A stretch of DNA of 64,000 nucleotides from the NCBI GenBank assembly GCA_049697115.1, contig JBAVVD010000085.1:1-64000 (forward strand). Reading direction: 5' to 3'. Below, one piece after another: positions 34,056 through 43,603 of the stretch. Both the position numbers and the translations under genes were made by a program. Each line of letters opens with the position of its first letter. The stretch's first letter is position 1. A model generated the notes under the pieces. It saw only the letters and a list, made by a program, of their open reading frames with translations, did no database searches and was not told where the DNA came from. This DNA comes from JBAVVD01 sp049697115 (lineage in GTDB: Bacteria > Acidobacteriota > Aminicenantia > Aminicenantales > UBA4085).

Positions 34056-35215
34056 TACTCATGCCTTTGCTTGATGAAATTGAATGTTTTTTCTCTCATT
34101 TTGCGGTCAACCTCAAATATCTCTTCCAGGCTCCGGACGCTTTCCACCTGATGTCCATCCATAGCTCCCCGAATGACCGTGGAAATATCCGGAAACCTGA
34201 TCCGGCGGTCGAGAAAAGCGGAAACAGCAACCTCGTTCGCCGCATTCAATGCCACAGGGCGGCTCTCGCCTTCTCTGAGAGCCCCGAAAGCCAGGGCGAC
34301 AAGAGGGTACCTCGCTTCCTCGACAGGATAAAACTCCAAGCTTTTGATTTTAACCAAATCCAGCGGAGGAATCAAAGAATCTTTTCTCTGCGGGTAAGTC
34401 AAGGCATATTGAATCGGAATCTTCATATCTGTAGGGCTGAGTTGGGCAAGCACGGAACCGTCCCTCATCTCGACAAGAGAATGGACTATGCTCTGGGGAT
34501 GGATGAGAATGGACAGCTTCTGCGGTTCCAAATTAAATAACCAACGGGCCTCGATAAGCTCCAGGCCTTTATTCATGAGCGTCGCCGAGTCCACGGTCAC
34601 TTTCTTCCCCATTTTCCAGCGGGGGTGAGCCAGCGCTTCCTCCAAGGATTTATTTTGGATGTCCTGAAGCGGTGTCCGGAAGAAGGGGCCGCCCGAAGCA
34701 GTGAGGATCACTTTATGGACGGCGTCGTTCTCTTCCTTGGCCAAGCACTGAAAAATGCCGCTGTGCTCGGAATCAATGGGAATGATTTGCGCTCCGGATC
34801 TGCGGGCTTCCTCCCGGATGAGAGGGCCGGCAACGACCATGGACTCTTTGTTGGCCAGAGCCACGACTTTCCCTGTTCTGACCGCGGCCAGGGTCGGCCT
34901 CAATCCATTGATTCCGGTAATGGCAGATACAATAATGTCATTCTCAGGGAAGCCGGCCGCTTCCTCCGCTCCTTCCTGCCCGAAAGTCACCTTCAGAGAG
35001 AATTCCTTTAACTTCTGCTTCAGGATTTCCGCTTCCTTTTTTTTATTGAGTGAAATAATCTTTGGACGGAATTTCTTGGCCTGCTCTTCCAGAAGCCGCG
35101 CATTCGATCCTGCGGCCAGGGCAACCACACGAAAAAGGCCTTTCTGCCTTTCGATGATTTCCAGAGTGTTGCGGCCGATGGTTCCGGTCGACCCGAGAAT
35201 AGCCACATTCTTCAT
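34055..35215 (-). CDS. dxr: 1-deoxy-D-xylulose 5-phosphate reductoisomerase
   Basis: 386 residues. NADPH-binding GSTGTIGRNTLEII at the N-terminus, LANKESMVVAGPL, PIDSEHSGIFQCL (metal-binding Asp and Glu) and VTVDSATLMNKGLELIEA are all present. It makes MEP from DXP, the first committed step of the non-mevalonate isoprenoid pathway that also feeds undecaprenyl phosphate. Neighbours cdsA and uppS upstream, rseP and ispG downstream. Confidence 0.97.
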   Translation of the reverse strand: MKNVAILGSTGTIGRNTLEIIERQKGLFRVVALAAGSNARLLEEQAKKFRPKIISLNKKKEAEILKQKLKEFSLKVTFGQEGAEEAAGFPENDIIVSAITGINGLRPTLAAVRTGKVVALANKESMVVAGPLIREEARRSGAQIIPIDSEHSGIFQCLAKEENDAVHKVILTASGGPFFRTPLQDIQNKSLEEALAHPRWKMGKKVTVDSATLMNKGLELIEARWLFNLEPQKLSILIHPQSIVHSLVEMRDGSVLAQLSPTDMKIPIQYALTYPQRKDSLIPPLDLVKIKSLEFYPVEEARYPLVALAFGALREGESRPVALNAANEVAVSAFLDRRIRFPDISTVIRGAMDGHQVESVRSLEEIFEVDRKMREKTFNFIKQRHE

Positions 35216-35221
35216 GCGATA

Positions 35222-36028
35222 TTATTTCCAGAAAATTTTAATGAAATAGTAAAAAAATGGCGCGGCAAAAATGAAACTGTCGATCCGGTCCAGAAAGCCT
35301 CCATGCCCGGGGAGAATGTTCGACGAATCCTTGATCCCCACGGCTCTTTTAAAAAGGGATTCAATGGGGTCGCTAATTTGGGCCACCGCATGAACGAAAG
35401 CCCCGCAGAGAGAAGCCTGAAGGAGGCTGATTTCTTTGAGCCAGACCTGCTGGGCGGCCAGGGCGCCCAGGACGGCAAAGAGAATGCCGCCAAAACTCCC
35501 TTCCCAGGTCTTTTTCGGGCTGGCCATGGGCGCCATCTTATGCCGACCGAAGAGTTTGCCCAGAAAATAGGCACCGCTGTCCCCGAGAAAAATGACCGCA
35601 AAAAGGAAATAGATATAAAAAGGACCGTATTCTGTCCGCAGAGGATATAAAAAATTCATCGTAAAACTTAGATAGATGACCCCAAAGATAGTGATGGACA
35701 AGGAGGACGGATAATGGACGACCTTTTCGATGGTGTTGAGGTTGATGAAAAAATAAATTCCGGCCCAAAGGAGCCCGCCGAAAAGAGCCATTTCCAGAGA
35801 AATTTCTTTAAAAAAGAATGAAACGCTGATGAGAATGGCGGTGGGAACTCCCACTTCAAGGCGGGGATAGAGCTTTTTTTTGCGGGCGATGTTGTAGAAT
35901 TCCACAAGCGCCACCAGGATGAATGCCTGAAGCAGGAGAAAGAAGACAAGTGGCGAAGTCCACTGAATCACGGAAAAAAGTAAAGCCAGTAAAATCAGCG
36001 CGGTCGGGAATCTTTTTCGAAGACTCAT
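35222..36028 (-). CDS. cdsA: Phosphatidate cytidylyltransferase
   Basis: 268 residues with seven or eight membrane helices. The signature near the C-terminus is SDPIESLFKRAVGIKDSSNILPGHGGFLDRIDS, with SPKKTWEGSFGG before it; both are diagnostic. It forms CDP-diacylglycerol from phosphatidic acid and CTP for phospholipid synthesis. Its start overlaps the uppS stop by four bases (ATGA). Confidence 0.96.
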   Translation of the reverse strand: MSLRKRFPTALILLALLFSVIQWTSPLVFFLLLQAFILVALVEFYNIARKKKLYPRLEVGVPTAILISVSFFFKEISLEMALFGGLLWAGIYFFINLNTIEKVVHYPSSLSITIFGVIYLSFTMNFLYPLRTEYGPFYIYFLFAVIFLGDSGAYFLGKLFGRHKMAPMASPKKTWEGSFGGILFAVLGALAAQQVWLKEISLLQASLCGAFVHAVAQISDPIESLFKRAVGIKDSSNILPGHGGFLDRIDSFIFAAPFFYYFIKIFWK

Positions 36029-36801
36029 TTCTGCGGAGAAATATCTCCAAACCTTCTTTCTCTTTTCTGATAGTCCACCAGCGCCTGAATGAAGTGTTTT
36101 CTCCGAAAGTCCGGCCAGAACTCAGCGGTGATCCAGATCTCGGAATACGCAATCTGCCACAGCAGGAAATTGGAGACACGAAATTCTCCGCTGGTCCGGA
36201 TCAGGAGATCGGGATCGGGCAAGTCCGCCGTATAAAGAAACCGGGAAAATTCTTCTTCATCCAGTCTTTCGGAGTCCAGTACGCCTTCCTTTAGAATTCT
36301 CTTGACGCCATCCACAATTTCCGTGCGGCCTCCATAGTTGAGGGCCAGGACAATGAGCAGTCGGTCGTTTTTCTCTGTCCGCTTTTCCACTCTTTCCAGC
36401 TCATTTCTCACCGATCGCGGAAGGCCTTCCTTCTGCCCGATCACCTTCAGACGAAAATTGTTCTTCATGAGAACCTTATCCTCTTTTTTCAAGTATTCCT
36501 CAAGCAGCCGCCAGAGAGTGGAAACCTCCTTCTTCGGCCTTTTCCAGTTTTCCTTGGAAAAGGCGAACAGAGTCAAAATCTTCACGCCCAGGCGGGCGCT
36601 GGTCTCAACGACTTCCTGAATGGCCTTTGAGCCGGCCCGATGACCTTCAATCCGGGGAAGATTTCTCTCTCGGGCCCACCGGCCGTTGCCGTCCATGATG
36701 ATGGCCACATGGCGGGGAATTCTGGAGAAATCAAGCTGGCTGACCAGAACGTCCTCTTCGCTGCCGGGCTGAATGAACCCTTCCAGGTTCTTGTGCAACA
36801 T
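36025..36801 (-). CDS. uppS: Undecaprenyl diphosphate synthase
   Basis: 258 residues. IIMDGNGRWARERNLPRIEGHRAG holds the catalytic Asp and diphosphate-binding Arg; NYGGRTEIVDGVKR and DLLIRTSGEFRVSNFLLWQIAYSE complete the cis-prenyltransferase set. It makes C55 isoprenyl diphosphate, the lipid carrier for peptidoglycan and O-antigen. First gene of the uppS-cdsA-dxr-rseP-ispG-larE run; about 20 extra N-terminal residues precede the conserved core and the true start may be internal. Confidence 0.96.
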   Translation of the reverse strand: MLHKNLEGFIQPGSEEDVLVSQLDFSRIPRHVAIIMDGNGRWARERNLPRIEGHRAGSKAIQEVVETSARLGVKILTLFAFSKENWKRPKKEVSTLWRLLEEYLKKEDKVLMKNNFRLKVIGQKEGLPRSVRNELERVEKRTEKNDRLLIVLALNYGGRTEIVDGVKRILKEGVLDSERLDEEEFSRFLYTADLPDPDLLIRTSGEFRVSNFLLWQIAYSEIWITAEFWPDFRRKHFIQALVDYQKRERRFGDISPQK

Positions 36802-36840
36802 GGAATCATTATAAGTTTAACCCTCTGAATTGTCAAAAAC

Positions 36841-37034
36841 AGGGAGCCAGACATCTGGGTGATTTCTGGCGCTTTTGGCGCCATGAGCGGGTTTGTGGAC
36901 ATGTCCCCTCGGTTTCAAGCCGTCCTTGACATCTTTCTGAGCCATGATTTACAATTTCCAACGATTGGAGGGGAAAATCAAGGCAAATATGCTCACTCGG
37001 CCAGCTCAGCCGAAAAGCAAACTCTTATCAGCTC
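36841..37034 (+). repeat. IS91-like element 3' end, orphan copy (copy 2)
   Basis: Nearly identical to 45076-45257, apart from an 8-base indel and a few substitutions. It includes the hairpin TGGCGC-TTTTG-GCGCCA and ends CTCAGCCGAAAAGCAAA...CTTATCAGCTC. At 45 kb the same sequence directly follows a transposase remnant; here no transposase precedes it. The rest of the 36802-37158 gap (37035-37158) shows only a short ATCTG...CAGAT inverted repeat, possibly a terminator. Confidence 0.8.
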
Positions 37035-37158
37035 TCGCTTAAAACACTTATTTAACCCCCAAAAACCGCTGTCTATGGCTTATATCCATCACATTATCCA
37101 GCTATCTGTATTATTATCAGATAGTTCGCACAGCCAAGGCACAACGCTACAACTATCC

Positions 37159-38646
37159 TCATTCGGTTAATCTTTTCAACATATTACGTGCATTCTGACT
37201 ACTTGGATTAAGTTCTAAGCATTTTTGATAATACTTAATAGCCAATTTTTTGTCGCCATTAAGCATATAAGCCTCTGCCAGACTGTCCCAACCGTTTGCA
37301 TAATCTGGGTAGACTTCAACATTCAGTTTGAATATTTCGATGGCTTCCTTTATCTTTCCATTTCTAAGAAGATAATAGCCCACTACATTCAATTCTCTTT
37401 CTCCTAAATCATACTCATCAGATTGCTCAGCCCTAATTGAATGATACGCTTGAATCGCTGAAATCATGCCTTTCTCTTCGATGATATCACGAATTTCCCA
37501 GGCGATTGATTTTAAAGGCATATCGTAGGGTATATCATATAAAATATTGATTATTTTCTGGCGCATTTCTTTCAATGGCGCACTGTCCAGATTTCCTAAA
37601 AGTACAATCAGGTGTTTGTCTTCAATAAGTCGGCAAAACAGAGTATTAAAGCCATTCAGGCCTCCCATATGCTGAGCGTAGGTAACGCTGCCTTCGCTGC
37701 TAGTGAGTGGTAATTTGCCGAGTTCCCAATCATAACCAATGGAATAATCCCCTTTAGCATAGAAATAATAGGGTGTAAAAAGCTTGTCTCTATATTGTGT
37801 GGATAACAATTGGTCTGTATAAAGTGCCTGATCAAATAAATAGAGGTCTTCAGCAGTTGAATACATTTGACCTGACGTATAGCTGTTATCAATATTGAGA
37901 TAGGGAACATTAAGAAAATCGAACCCTGACTTCACATAACCGGATGCTCTTTTTTTAAGAACAGCACGATTATTATCCACTCCGCTATTCTTCATGCCCA
38001 GCGGCTTTAAAATGTTTTCCTGAAGAGCTGTTTCAAAAGACTCACCGGTCAGTTCTTCAATGATTAACCCAAGAAGATAGTAGCCGCTGTTGTTGTATTG
38101 ATATTTAGAACCGGGTTCGAATTCCAAATCACCACTGCAAAATTTATGGGCAAAGTCTTTCCGGGAGTATTGAAGTAACAGCTGATTTTGCCAGAATCCA
38201 GGTATTCTCAAATAGTCGGGGATACCGGATGAATGACTCAATAGATGGTGAATGGTAACTCTTTCACCGGTATCCTTGCGATAGGAGGGTAAATAGTTGG
38301 TAAGTTTTCCATTTAAGTCAATCTTACCTGTTTCCACAAGTTGCATAATGAGTACTGCTGTGAACGTTTTGGTAATGGATGCGATTCTGAATTTTGTGTC
38401 CGGGTCATGCGGCATATCCCATTCCCTGTTTGCAAAGCCATATCCCTTTTCAAGAATGATATTTCCATTTTCAGCCAGTAAAACTGTTCCGTGGAAATGA
38501 CCGTAATCATTGTAAGCTGATATTAGAGAATCGATTTTTGTCGATTTATTCTCTTTAACATTGGCACAGCCGAGCATCTCAAAAATTAAAACCAAAAAAA
38601 ATATGCCGATCACTTTTTTAAATAATCGATGAGTTCGAAAATTCAT
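37159..38646 (-). CDS. Beta-lactamase-like serine hydrolase lipoprotein with TPR tail
   Basis: 495 residues. Lipobox EMLGC (Cys near 27). Class C beta-lactamase/DD-peptidase fold: SITKTF (Ser-x-x-Lys, about residues 91-94), YNNSGYYLLG (Tyr-x-Asn) and HMGGLNGF (KTG-equivalent). The C-terminal 90 residues form two or three TPR-like helices pairs (GKIKEAIEIFKLNVEVYPDYANGWDSLAEAYMLNGDKKLAI). Members cleave peptides or esters; most are not antibiotic resistance enzymes. Clearly more AT-rich than neighbouring core genes, so it was probably acquired. Single gene, no partner on its strand. Confidence 0.9.
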   Translation of the reverse strand: MNFRTHRLFKKVIGIFFLVLIFEMLGCANVKENKSTKIDSLISAYNDYGHFHGTVLLAENGNIILEKGYGFANREWDMPHDPDTKFRIASITKTFTAVLIMQLVETGKIDLNGKLTNYLPSYRKDTGERVTIHHLLSHSSGIPDYLRIPGFWQNQLLLQYSRKDFAHKFCSGDLEFEPGSKYQYNNSGYYLLGLIIEELTGESFETALQENILKPLGMKNSGVDNNRAVLKKRASGYVKSGFDFLNVPYLNIDNSYTSGQMYSTAEDLYLFDQALYTDQLLSTQYRDKLFTPYYFYAKGDYSIGYDWELGKLPLTSSEGSVTYAQHMGGLNGFNTLFCRLIEDKHLIVLLGNLDSAPLKEMRQKIINILYDIPYDMPLKSIAWEIRDIIEEKGMISAIQAYHSIRAEQSDEYDLGERELNVVGYYLLRNGKIKEAIEIFKLNVEVYPDYANGWDSLAEAYMLNGDKKLAIKYYQKCLELNPSSQNARNMLKRLTE

Positions 38647-38727
38647 AATCTATTTCCTTTTGGATAGGATATATTTATATTTGCCTAACGTATATATCAT
38701 AAGCGCAGCAAAAAGCAACCGTCCGGT

Positions 38728-39325
38728 TGATAAGAATTTCGTTTTCTGCTGAGCTGGCTGAATGGGCATTTATTCGCCACTTTTACCTCCTCCCATCGTC
38801 ATGAATGATAAAAAATAATGGGCATGGATGGCCAACTTGAGCAAAAAATTTCGGAAGGTGGGCTAAAAAGTCTATGAGAATTATAAAAGCATCTAAAATC
38901 CAATAGACCTCTCCTCCTGGTTAAAGAAAGGATCATAACAAATACTCAGCCGAGGTCTCGGCAGCCATCAAAACTTCCTGATAAGCGACCTGAGGCGGGG
39001 GAGGCTTCGATGCCACGAACACGAGCTTGAGGTGATTGATAATCCTGTCCACAACGGAATAGTCTGTGAGGAAGGCGATTAACTCCAGGTAGTCCTTCCG
39101 CTCCATCTCTTCTTGGCCTTCCCCATACAGGTAGCAGACCTTGCCCTCTTTCTCTGAAAAGGAGAGGCGCTCCAGGGAAAGCAGCGGACGAATCATGTAC
39201 TTTCCCACTCGCTCGGCCTCTTTCCTGGTCTGAGCTCTGACCTTGCTGTGGACCGAGAAGCCCGAGTGGCGCCAGCCAGAGATCTTCTCCACCAGGACCT
39301 CAGAGATGAGCTACTCCCCAGACGG
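38728..39325 (-). mobile_element. IS91-like element relic (copy 3)
   Basis: The minus strand reads GE-stop-LISEVLVEKISGWRHSGFSVHSKVRAQTRKEAERVGKYMIRPLLSLERLSF and, after an internal deletion, FLTDYSVVDRIINHLKLVF..PPPPQVAYQEVLMAAE (open 38933-39292). This is the C-terminal third of a Y2 transposase with its central part missing. Downstream (38932 to about 38728) is a diverged form of the shared 3' end, ending AGCCAGCTCAGCAGAAAACG...TTCTTATCA. The upstream end abuts a broken DUF218 gene. Confidence 0.75.
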
Positions 39326-39734
39326 ACCGGTTGTAAAAATGTCCTGTTTACCGGCGGATATAAGAAAGGCACGATCACCGAGGCATCGGCCATGGAAGAG
39401 GTCCTCTTGGAAAACATGTCTGCATCGGATGACTTGAATATCATGTTGGAACAGGAAAGCTTGAATACGAGAGAGAGCGCGGTGCGTACTTTTGATTTCA
39501 TAAAAAAAACAAAACAGATGGACGCATATACTCATTATTGCCCAGCAATGGCATGCGAGACGCGTCCGTGACACATTTAAAAAACAATGGGAAAGAAGCG
39601 ATCTCGAACTATCGGTGATGAAGGCACGGTCTTCCTATGGAGGCGGTTCCCAGAAGCGACTTAACCATTTTCTGTCATTCGTGATTTGGGACTCGGCGGC
39701 ATTCATAATCGGCAAGATCAAAGGCTGGTGTTAA
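39300..39734 (+). pseudogene. DUF218 (YdcF/SanA-like) protein, truncated and frameshifted
   Basis: The plus strand gives CKNVLFTGGYKKGTITEASAM, then LEQESLNTRESAVRTFDFIK, the usual DUF218 arrangement. That frame ends at 39571, but the next frame continues HARRVRDTFKKQWERSD ... SQKRLNHFLSFVIWDSAAFIIGKIKGWC to a stop at 39732-39734. The shift lies near 39550. The N-terminal part is replaced by the IS91 relic. DUF218 proteins act in envelope polysaccharide or vancomycin-tolerance functions, mostly uncharacterised. Non-functional here. Confidence 0.65.
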
Positions 39735-39935
39735 GTGGGAGAGAATCTATTGAATTCTGAAATGAAGCCGGAACACGTGGCAAAGAAATTATTCGAATCC
39801 ATTCCCAATTATTATGATTACACTCGGGAGCTTATGCGGCGCCTCATCAAGGCGTACGATATCACGAAAATCATGCAGTTGGAGATTCAACCCGGCATTC
39901 AAAATAACCAAAAACCAGTATCAAAACAAACATAA
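39735..39935 (+). CDS. Small hypothetical protein, GTG start
   Basis: 66 residues starting at GTG right after the broken DUF218 gene stop; an ATG in frame lies at 39762. Helical middle (PEHVAKKLFESIPNYYDYTRELMRRLIKAYDI), no known domain. May be a remnant. Low support. Confidence 0.25.
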   Translation: MGENLLNSEMKPEHVAKKLFESIPNYYDYTRELMRRLIKAYDITKIMQLEIQPGIQNNQKPVSKQT

Positions 39936-40063
39936 ATAACAATACTTTTTTCATTTTGGTTTCCCCGATAAGCATTGACCTGATTATATTTTAGCATAAA
40001 AAGATTTCGAAACAAGGGGGAATACGCCAACTTTACGAGACTTCGGTTGGATCTTTTTCTCTA

Positions 40064-41944
40064 TCACCCTGAAGTTTTTTTACTTGTAAGGTACACAATC
40101 AAAGGAGCAGCAAACCAGAGTCCGAGGACAGGAAGCACATAACTCAATCTTTCAACAAACAAGACGCATCCTACTCCAAGAGCAATACAAATCAGGAGCG
40201 ATGGAAGCATGACCGCATAAATGCCAGGAAGGCTGTATATTTTCTTTTGCCTCTTTACTTCGCTGGCAGTGACCCAGTCAATATTCGGACGCCTGAGCAT
40301 GGATTTGGCCAAAATCCGTAAAGTCATAGCTAGCTTCCGGAGAGTGCCGAGATTGCTCAATCCTTTCATTCTTTTAAGCAAGTCCCTCACATAATTTCTT
40401 TCTGGAAATTGAAGAGTTATTCGCACTATTGCGGTCAGAATCAATATTGCCCTGTGTAGAGAAGAGGCTATATACACAACGGTCGAAACCACTCCCCGTA
40501 TAATTCCCACCAGAGATGAAATAGGAGACCTCAGGTTGAGAGGCACAATAATATAGGGAAATGAGATCACTCCCACCAAAATCAGTGAACACCACTTTGA
40601 TGCCAGTTCAGGGACAAACCAACCAACTATACAAAATGAGACAAGAGATGGAATACTAATCTGTTTCTTAATTGGCCATATCAGATTCCACCTGCTGAAG
40701 AGTGACAGAGGATTTTTCACACGTTCCCTCTTCCTATTGGGAACCCTCGGTAATACCCAGTGGAGTGCTTGTTTGTCGCCCCTCAACCATCTTGCAATTT
40801 GGTTCATTCCGACGAGAAAGTTGTCGAGAGCTTCCTCAAGGACGAGGATATCTGGCACGAAAGCCGTTCGTAAGAATCCGCTCTCAACCTTGTCATGACT
40901 CAGAAGCTGATTGTCAGGAAAGCGGTTAGAAAGAACTCTTTCATGCGTTGTAACATCATATAACCCTTTGCCAATATAAGTACCTTCTCTAAAGAGTTCT
41001 TGAAGAGTCTGAAGAATGAAGTGCTGTGGTCCGCCGGGCCGGCGATTCCATCCCTCTATCCGTGCAAAAACCGACCGCTTGCAGCTCTCCCTTGAAGGAA
41101 TGGGGAAAGGTTGAAGGACACCATAACCTCTCACGACTATCTCATCTGCATCGCTGACAACAGGTTGATTGAGCGGATGCGCGGCCTTTGCCACAAGTCG
41201 TGCTGCACTTCCACTTGGCAATTTGTTGTCGCTATCAAGCAGGATGACCTTGCTAACCTGGCCTAAAGCATCAATGTCACCTGCTATCTTACTGAAAGTC
41301 TTTCCTGGTCCGTAATCACGGTATTCATTCTTTCTCAGAAGCCAGTTGTTCAGCTCTTCCACACCTCCGCGCTTTCTCTCCCAGCCCTCCCATTTCAGGG
41401 AAACGGCGTTCCATTTCCTATCTCGGTGAAAGAGATAGAATTGGCCCTGGCCGTGCTTCTTGTTGAGAGACTCTAAAGATGCGACAGCAAAATTTAAAAG
41501 TTCAGATTCTTCTTCACTCACGCCCTCCTGATGAGAGTCCTTGAAATGAGTGAGAATAGCAATCGGGAGATTTTTGTCTTTATTGGCAATGTGCGTATAC
41601 TCCATACACTCAAGAGTCCTAGCAAAAGCCCCTTTGTTGACAAGTAAGTAAGCGTACACAATCAAGGTCCTGAACTCATCCGGAATGGCTTCAGGGAATT
41701 TCATCTCAGGTAAAAGATGGGGCGTAAAAAATAGTTGTATCACCTTACAGATAGCTATTTCTGCCGTGTCGTGGATGGGAAGAATGGATAGAAGCATCAT
41801 AATTACGACCAGGATAGGTGAAATGTCAAGCCAGACCAGCCATAGTATGAAGAGAGCGCTAGCAGTAGCTGTAACGAAAAGAACACCTGCCATATAAACA
41901 AGGAAAGGATGGGCAAAAACCCAATTCGCCAATGTCTTTTTCAA
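40064..41944 (-). CDS. Stand-alone GT84 (NdvB-like) glycosyltransferase
   Basis: 626 residues. Two N-terminal helices and about four to five C-terminal helices surround a domain with LPIHDTAEIAICKVIQLF, PDEFRTLIVYAYLLVNKGA, FYLFHRDRKWNAVSLKWEGWERKRGGVEELN, VILLDSDNKLPSGSAARLVAKAAHPLNQPV, GKGLYDVTTHERVLSNRFPDNQLLSHD and RWLRGDKQALHWVLPRVPN. These are the cyclic beta-1,2-glucan synthase glycosyltransferase (GT84) landmarks, found elsewhere in a protein of roughly 2800 residues with a phosphorylase module absent here. It would transfer glucose from UDP-glucose at the inner membrane. The product is unknown. Next to another glycosyltransferase, probably one operon. Confidence 0.8.
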   Translation of the reverse strand: MKKTLANWVFAHPFLVYMAGVLFVTATASALFILWLVWLDISPILVVIMMLLSILPIHDTAEIAICKVIQLFFTPHLLPEMKFPEAIPDEFRTLIVYAYLLVNKGAFARTLECMEYTHIANKDKNLPIAILTHFKDSHQEGVSEEESELLNFAVASLESLNKKHGQGQFYLFHRDRKWNAVSLKWEGWERKRGGVEELNNWLLRKNEYRDYGPGKTFSKIAGDIDALGQVSKVILLDSDNKLPSGSAARLVAKAAHPLNQPVVSDADEIVVRGYGVLQPFPIPSRESCKRSVFARIEGWNRRPGGPQHFILQTLQELFREGTYIGKGLYDVTTHERVLSNRFPDNQLLSHDKVESGFLRTAFVPDILVLEEALDNFLVGMNQIARWLRGDKQALHWVLPRVPNRKRERVKNPLSLFSRWNLIWPIKKQISIPSLVSFCIVGWFVPELASKWCSLILVGVISFPYIIVPLNLRSPISSLVGIIRGVVSTVVYIASSLHRAILILTAIVRITLQFPERNYVRDLLKRMKGLSNLGTLRKLAMTLRILAKSMLRRPNIDWVTASEVKRQKKIYSLPGIYAVMLPSLLICIALGVGCVLFVERLSYVLPVLGLWFAAPLIVYLTSKKTSG

Positions 41945-42036
41945 TTATTCTTCCTCCAGCCTCTTTAAAAATGAGTACAATCTATCTGTAAGATTATAAA
42001 GGAAATGAAAGCTTAATTCCAAAATCGAAAAATCAT

Positions 42037-43293
42037 TTATTCTTCAGGAAATTGGAGCAAGGCGCATACTTCTCTAGTAACTTCTTTCGAAGAGAAATCT
42101 TCCATAAGATTTCTCCAGAGTCTTTGAAGCTTTTGAAGATTCTGGAAGGGATCTTTTCTGGGAACAGCTTGAGTACTAGCCAGGTAAATATTGTTCATGC
42201 ATTCTAACGCTCCCTTTTGGTCTCCCTGGTGAAGGTAATCTATAGCCAGCATTTGATTTGAACGGAAGATTCGCTCCTCTAAATCATCCTTTAAGAATTC
42301 CCCAGGATATGGATCAAGCTCTTCCGGTATGACCTGAACCAGGTTAGGGCTGGGTTTTTGCGCTTCAAGTTTACTCTTTTCAAAGACAAAACGGAAAATA
42401 TCCTCTCTGATCCTTCGCCAATGGGGGTGCGATTTTGGAGGAGGATTGTGCTTGATAGAAAGCTCATTATCAAGGAAAAAACTAAAGCCAAACATCTTAG
42501 CATTTAGGAGGAAGTCCATGTCTTCTCCTCGAGGGACAGAGGAATCAAAAGGGACAGATGTGAACAGGTCCCTGTGGAAAACCATATTCCCCCCAAAGGC
42601 AAATGGAGTTTCCTTGAGTCTAGGCCCCGTACCTATGATTTTTTTAAAAGCCCGGTTCATACAGTCAATCTTATTCCAGTAGGTCATCCAGGGTAATATT
42701 TCCCGGTTGAGGAGGAAATCGTTATCCGGATTGAGATAGTATCCAGCTACAGCTAAGATCTTTTTCCCTTGATACGAGTTGCCGATATACTCCAAAGCTT
42801 TATCCATGAACAGAGGATCTTCGAAGATTTCATCGTCGTCAATGAGGACAGCCACTTCAGAGCCTAAAAGATGAGGAAGAAAGATACAGAGATTTCGAAT
42901 GTTGGAGTATCCCTGGAGTTTTAAGAGAGGAATAAACTTATCTTTATTCTGATTTGTTAAATACTGGTGGATTTTACTTAAGTGAGAATAAGAAAAGAGA
43001 AGGATTTTCTCTTCCAGTCCAGCTTCTTTAATAATCGAGGCAACTTTAAGCTCCACTTCTCTTTGGATGTCTGGGGACGTAGCTACACCTAGAATCACGA
43101 GTGTGAAATCTCTGTTCTTTAAAACTGATAAACTGTCAAGCAGCCAGCTCAAAGTTCCCTTTTCGTCCAGGGGAGTGGGATGGTCGTAAAAATCATCGGA
43201 TTCCCGTTGACCCTCCTCTATTTTCCTTCCCCAATAGCTGGGTATAACCATAGTTGTCTTCATTTTCGCATTCCTATTTCTAGTCTTATCCAT
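42037..43293 (-). CDS. GT2-like glycosyltransferase
   Basis: 418 residues (or 408 from ATG 43263, which has AGGAAT upstream). The N-terminus MVIPSYWGRKIEEG resembles nucleotide-sugar-binding entry of GT-A enzymes. VAVLIDDDEIFEDPLFMDKAL carries the metal-binding Asp cluster, and GGNMVFHRDLF..VPRGEDMDFLL is the acceptor-side motif with the catalytic ED. No membrane helix, so it is cytoplasmic. It lies 92 bases upstream of the GT84 protein on the same strand; the pair probably builds one glycan. Donor and acceptor unknown. Confidence 0.75.
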   Translation of the reverse strand: MDKTRNRNAKMKTTMVIPSYWGRKIEEGQRESDDFYDHPTPLDEKGTLSWLLDSLSVLKNRDFTLVILGVATSPDIQREVELKVASIIKEAGLEEKILLFSYSHLSKIHQYLTNQNKDKFIPLLKLQGYSNIRNLCIFLPHLLGSEVAVLIDDDEIFEDPLFMDKALEYIGNSYQGKKILAVAGYYLNPDNDFLLNREILPWMTYWNKIDCMNRAFKKIIGTGPRLKETPFAFGGNMVFHRDLFTSVPFDSSVPRGEDMDFLLNAKMFGFSFFLDNELSIKHNPPPKSHPHWRRIREDIFRFVFEKSKLEAQKPSPNLVQVIPEELDPYPGEFLKDDLEERIFRSNQMLAIDYLHQGDQKGALECMNNIYLASTQAVPRKDPFQNLQKLQRLWRNLMEDFSSKEVTREVCALLQFPEE

Positions 43294-43411
43294 CTTTCAC
43301 TTAAAAACTAATACCATAGGAAAAATTTGATGTCAAAGCAGATAAAACAAGGCATACATCTTCATGTAAGGCCCGCTTTGAAAGGAAGAGCAGTAATTAA
43401 AGGAGGCTATC

Positions 43412-43470
43412 TGGTACGCCCGGACAGATTCGAACTGCCGACCTTCTGATTCGTAGTCAGACGCTCAATC
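43412..43470 (-). pseudogene. tRNA-Arg(ACG) 3' fragment
   Basis: The minus strand reads GAGCGTCTGACTACGAATCA, then GAAGGTCGGCAGTTCGAATC and TGTCCGGGCGTACCA: D-stem 3' half, complete anticodon arm (loop ACTACGAAT, anticodon ACG), variable loop, T arm and acceptor 3' half with CCA. The 5' acceptor strand and D loop are replaced by unrelated AT-rich sequence. This is the classic footprint of an integrative element that carries the 3' end of its target tRNA. Confidence 0.8.
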
Positions 43471-43603
43471 TTGATTAACTTATTTATAATAAACAATTTA
43501 AATACTTTTTTTTGACCCAGCCAACCTCTTCTTCGCATCCTCCACTTCAGCTATCCCTGGGTCAGCGCCCTTCCAGAGCAATCATTTCCCGCTGCAAACC
43601 AAA
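43471..43603 (-). other. Intergenic stretch with TPR-like coding remnant
   Basis: The minus strand contains GADPGIAEVEDAKKRLAGSKK followed by a stop near 43494, joined by a frameshift to LQREMIALEG upstream. It looks like the C-terminus of a broken repeat protein. No intact gene. Confidence 0.35.
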
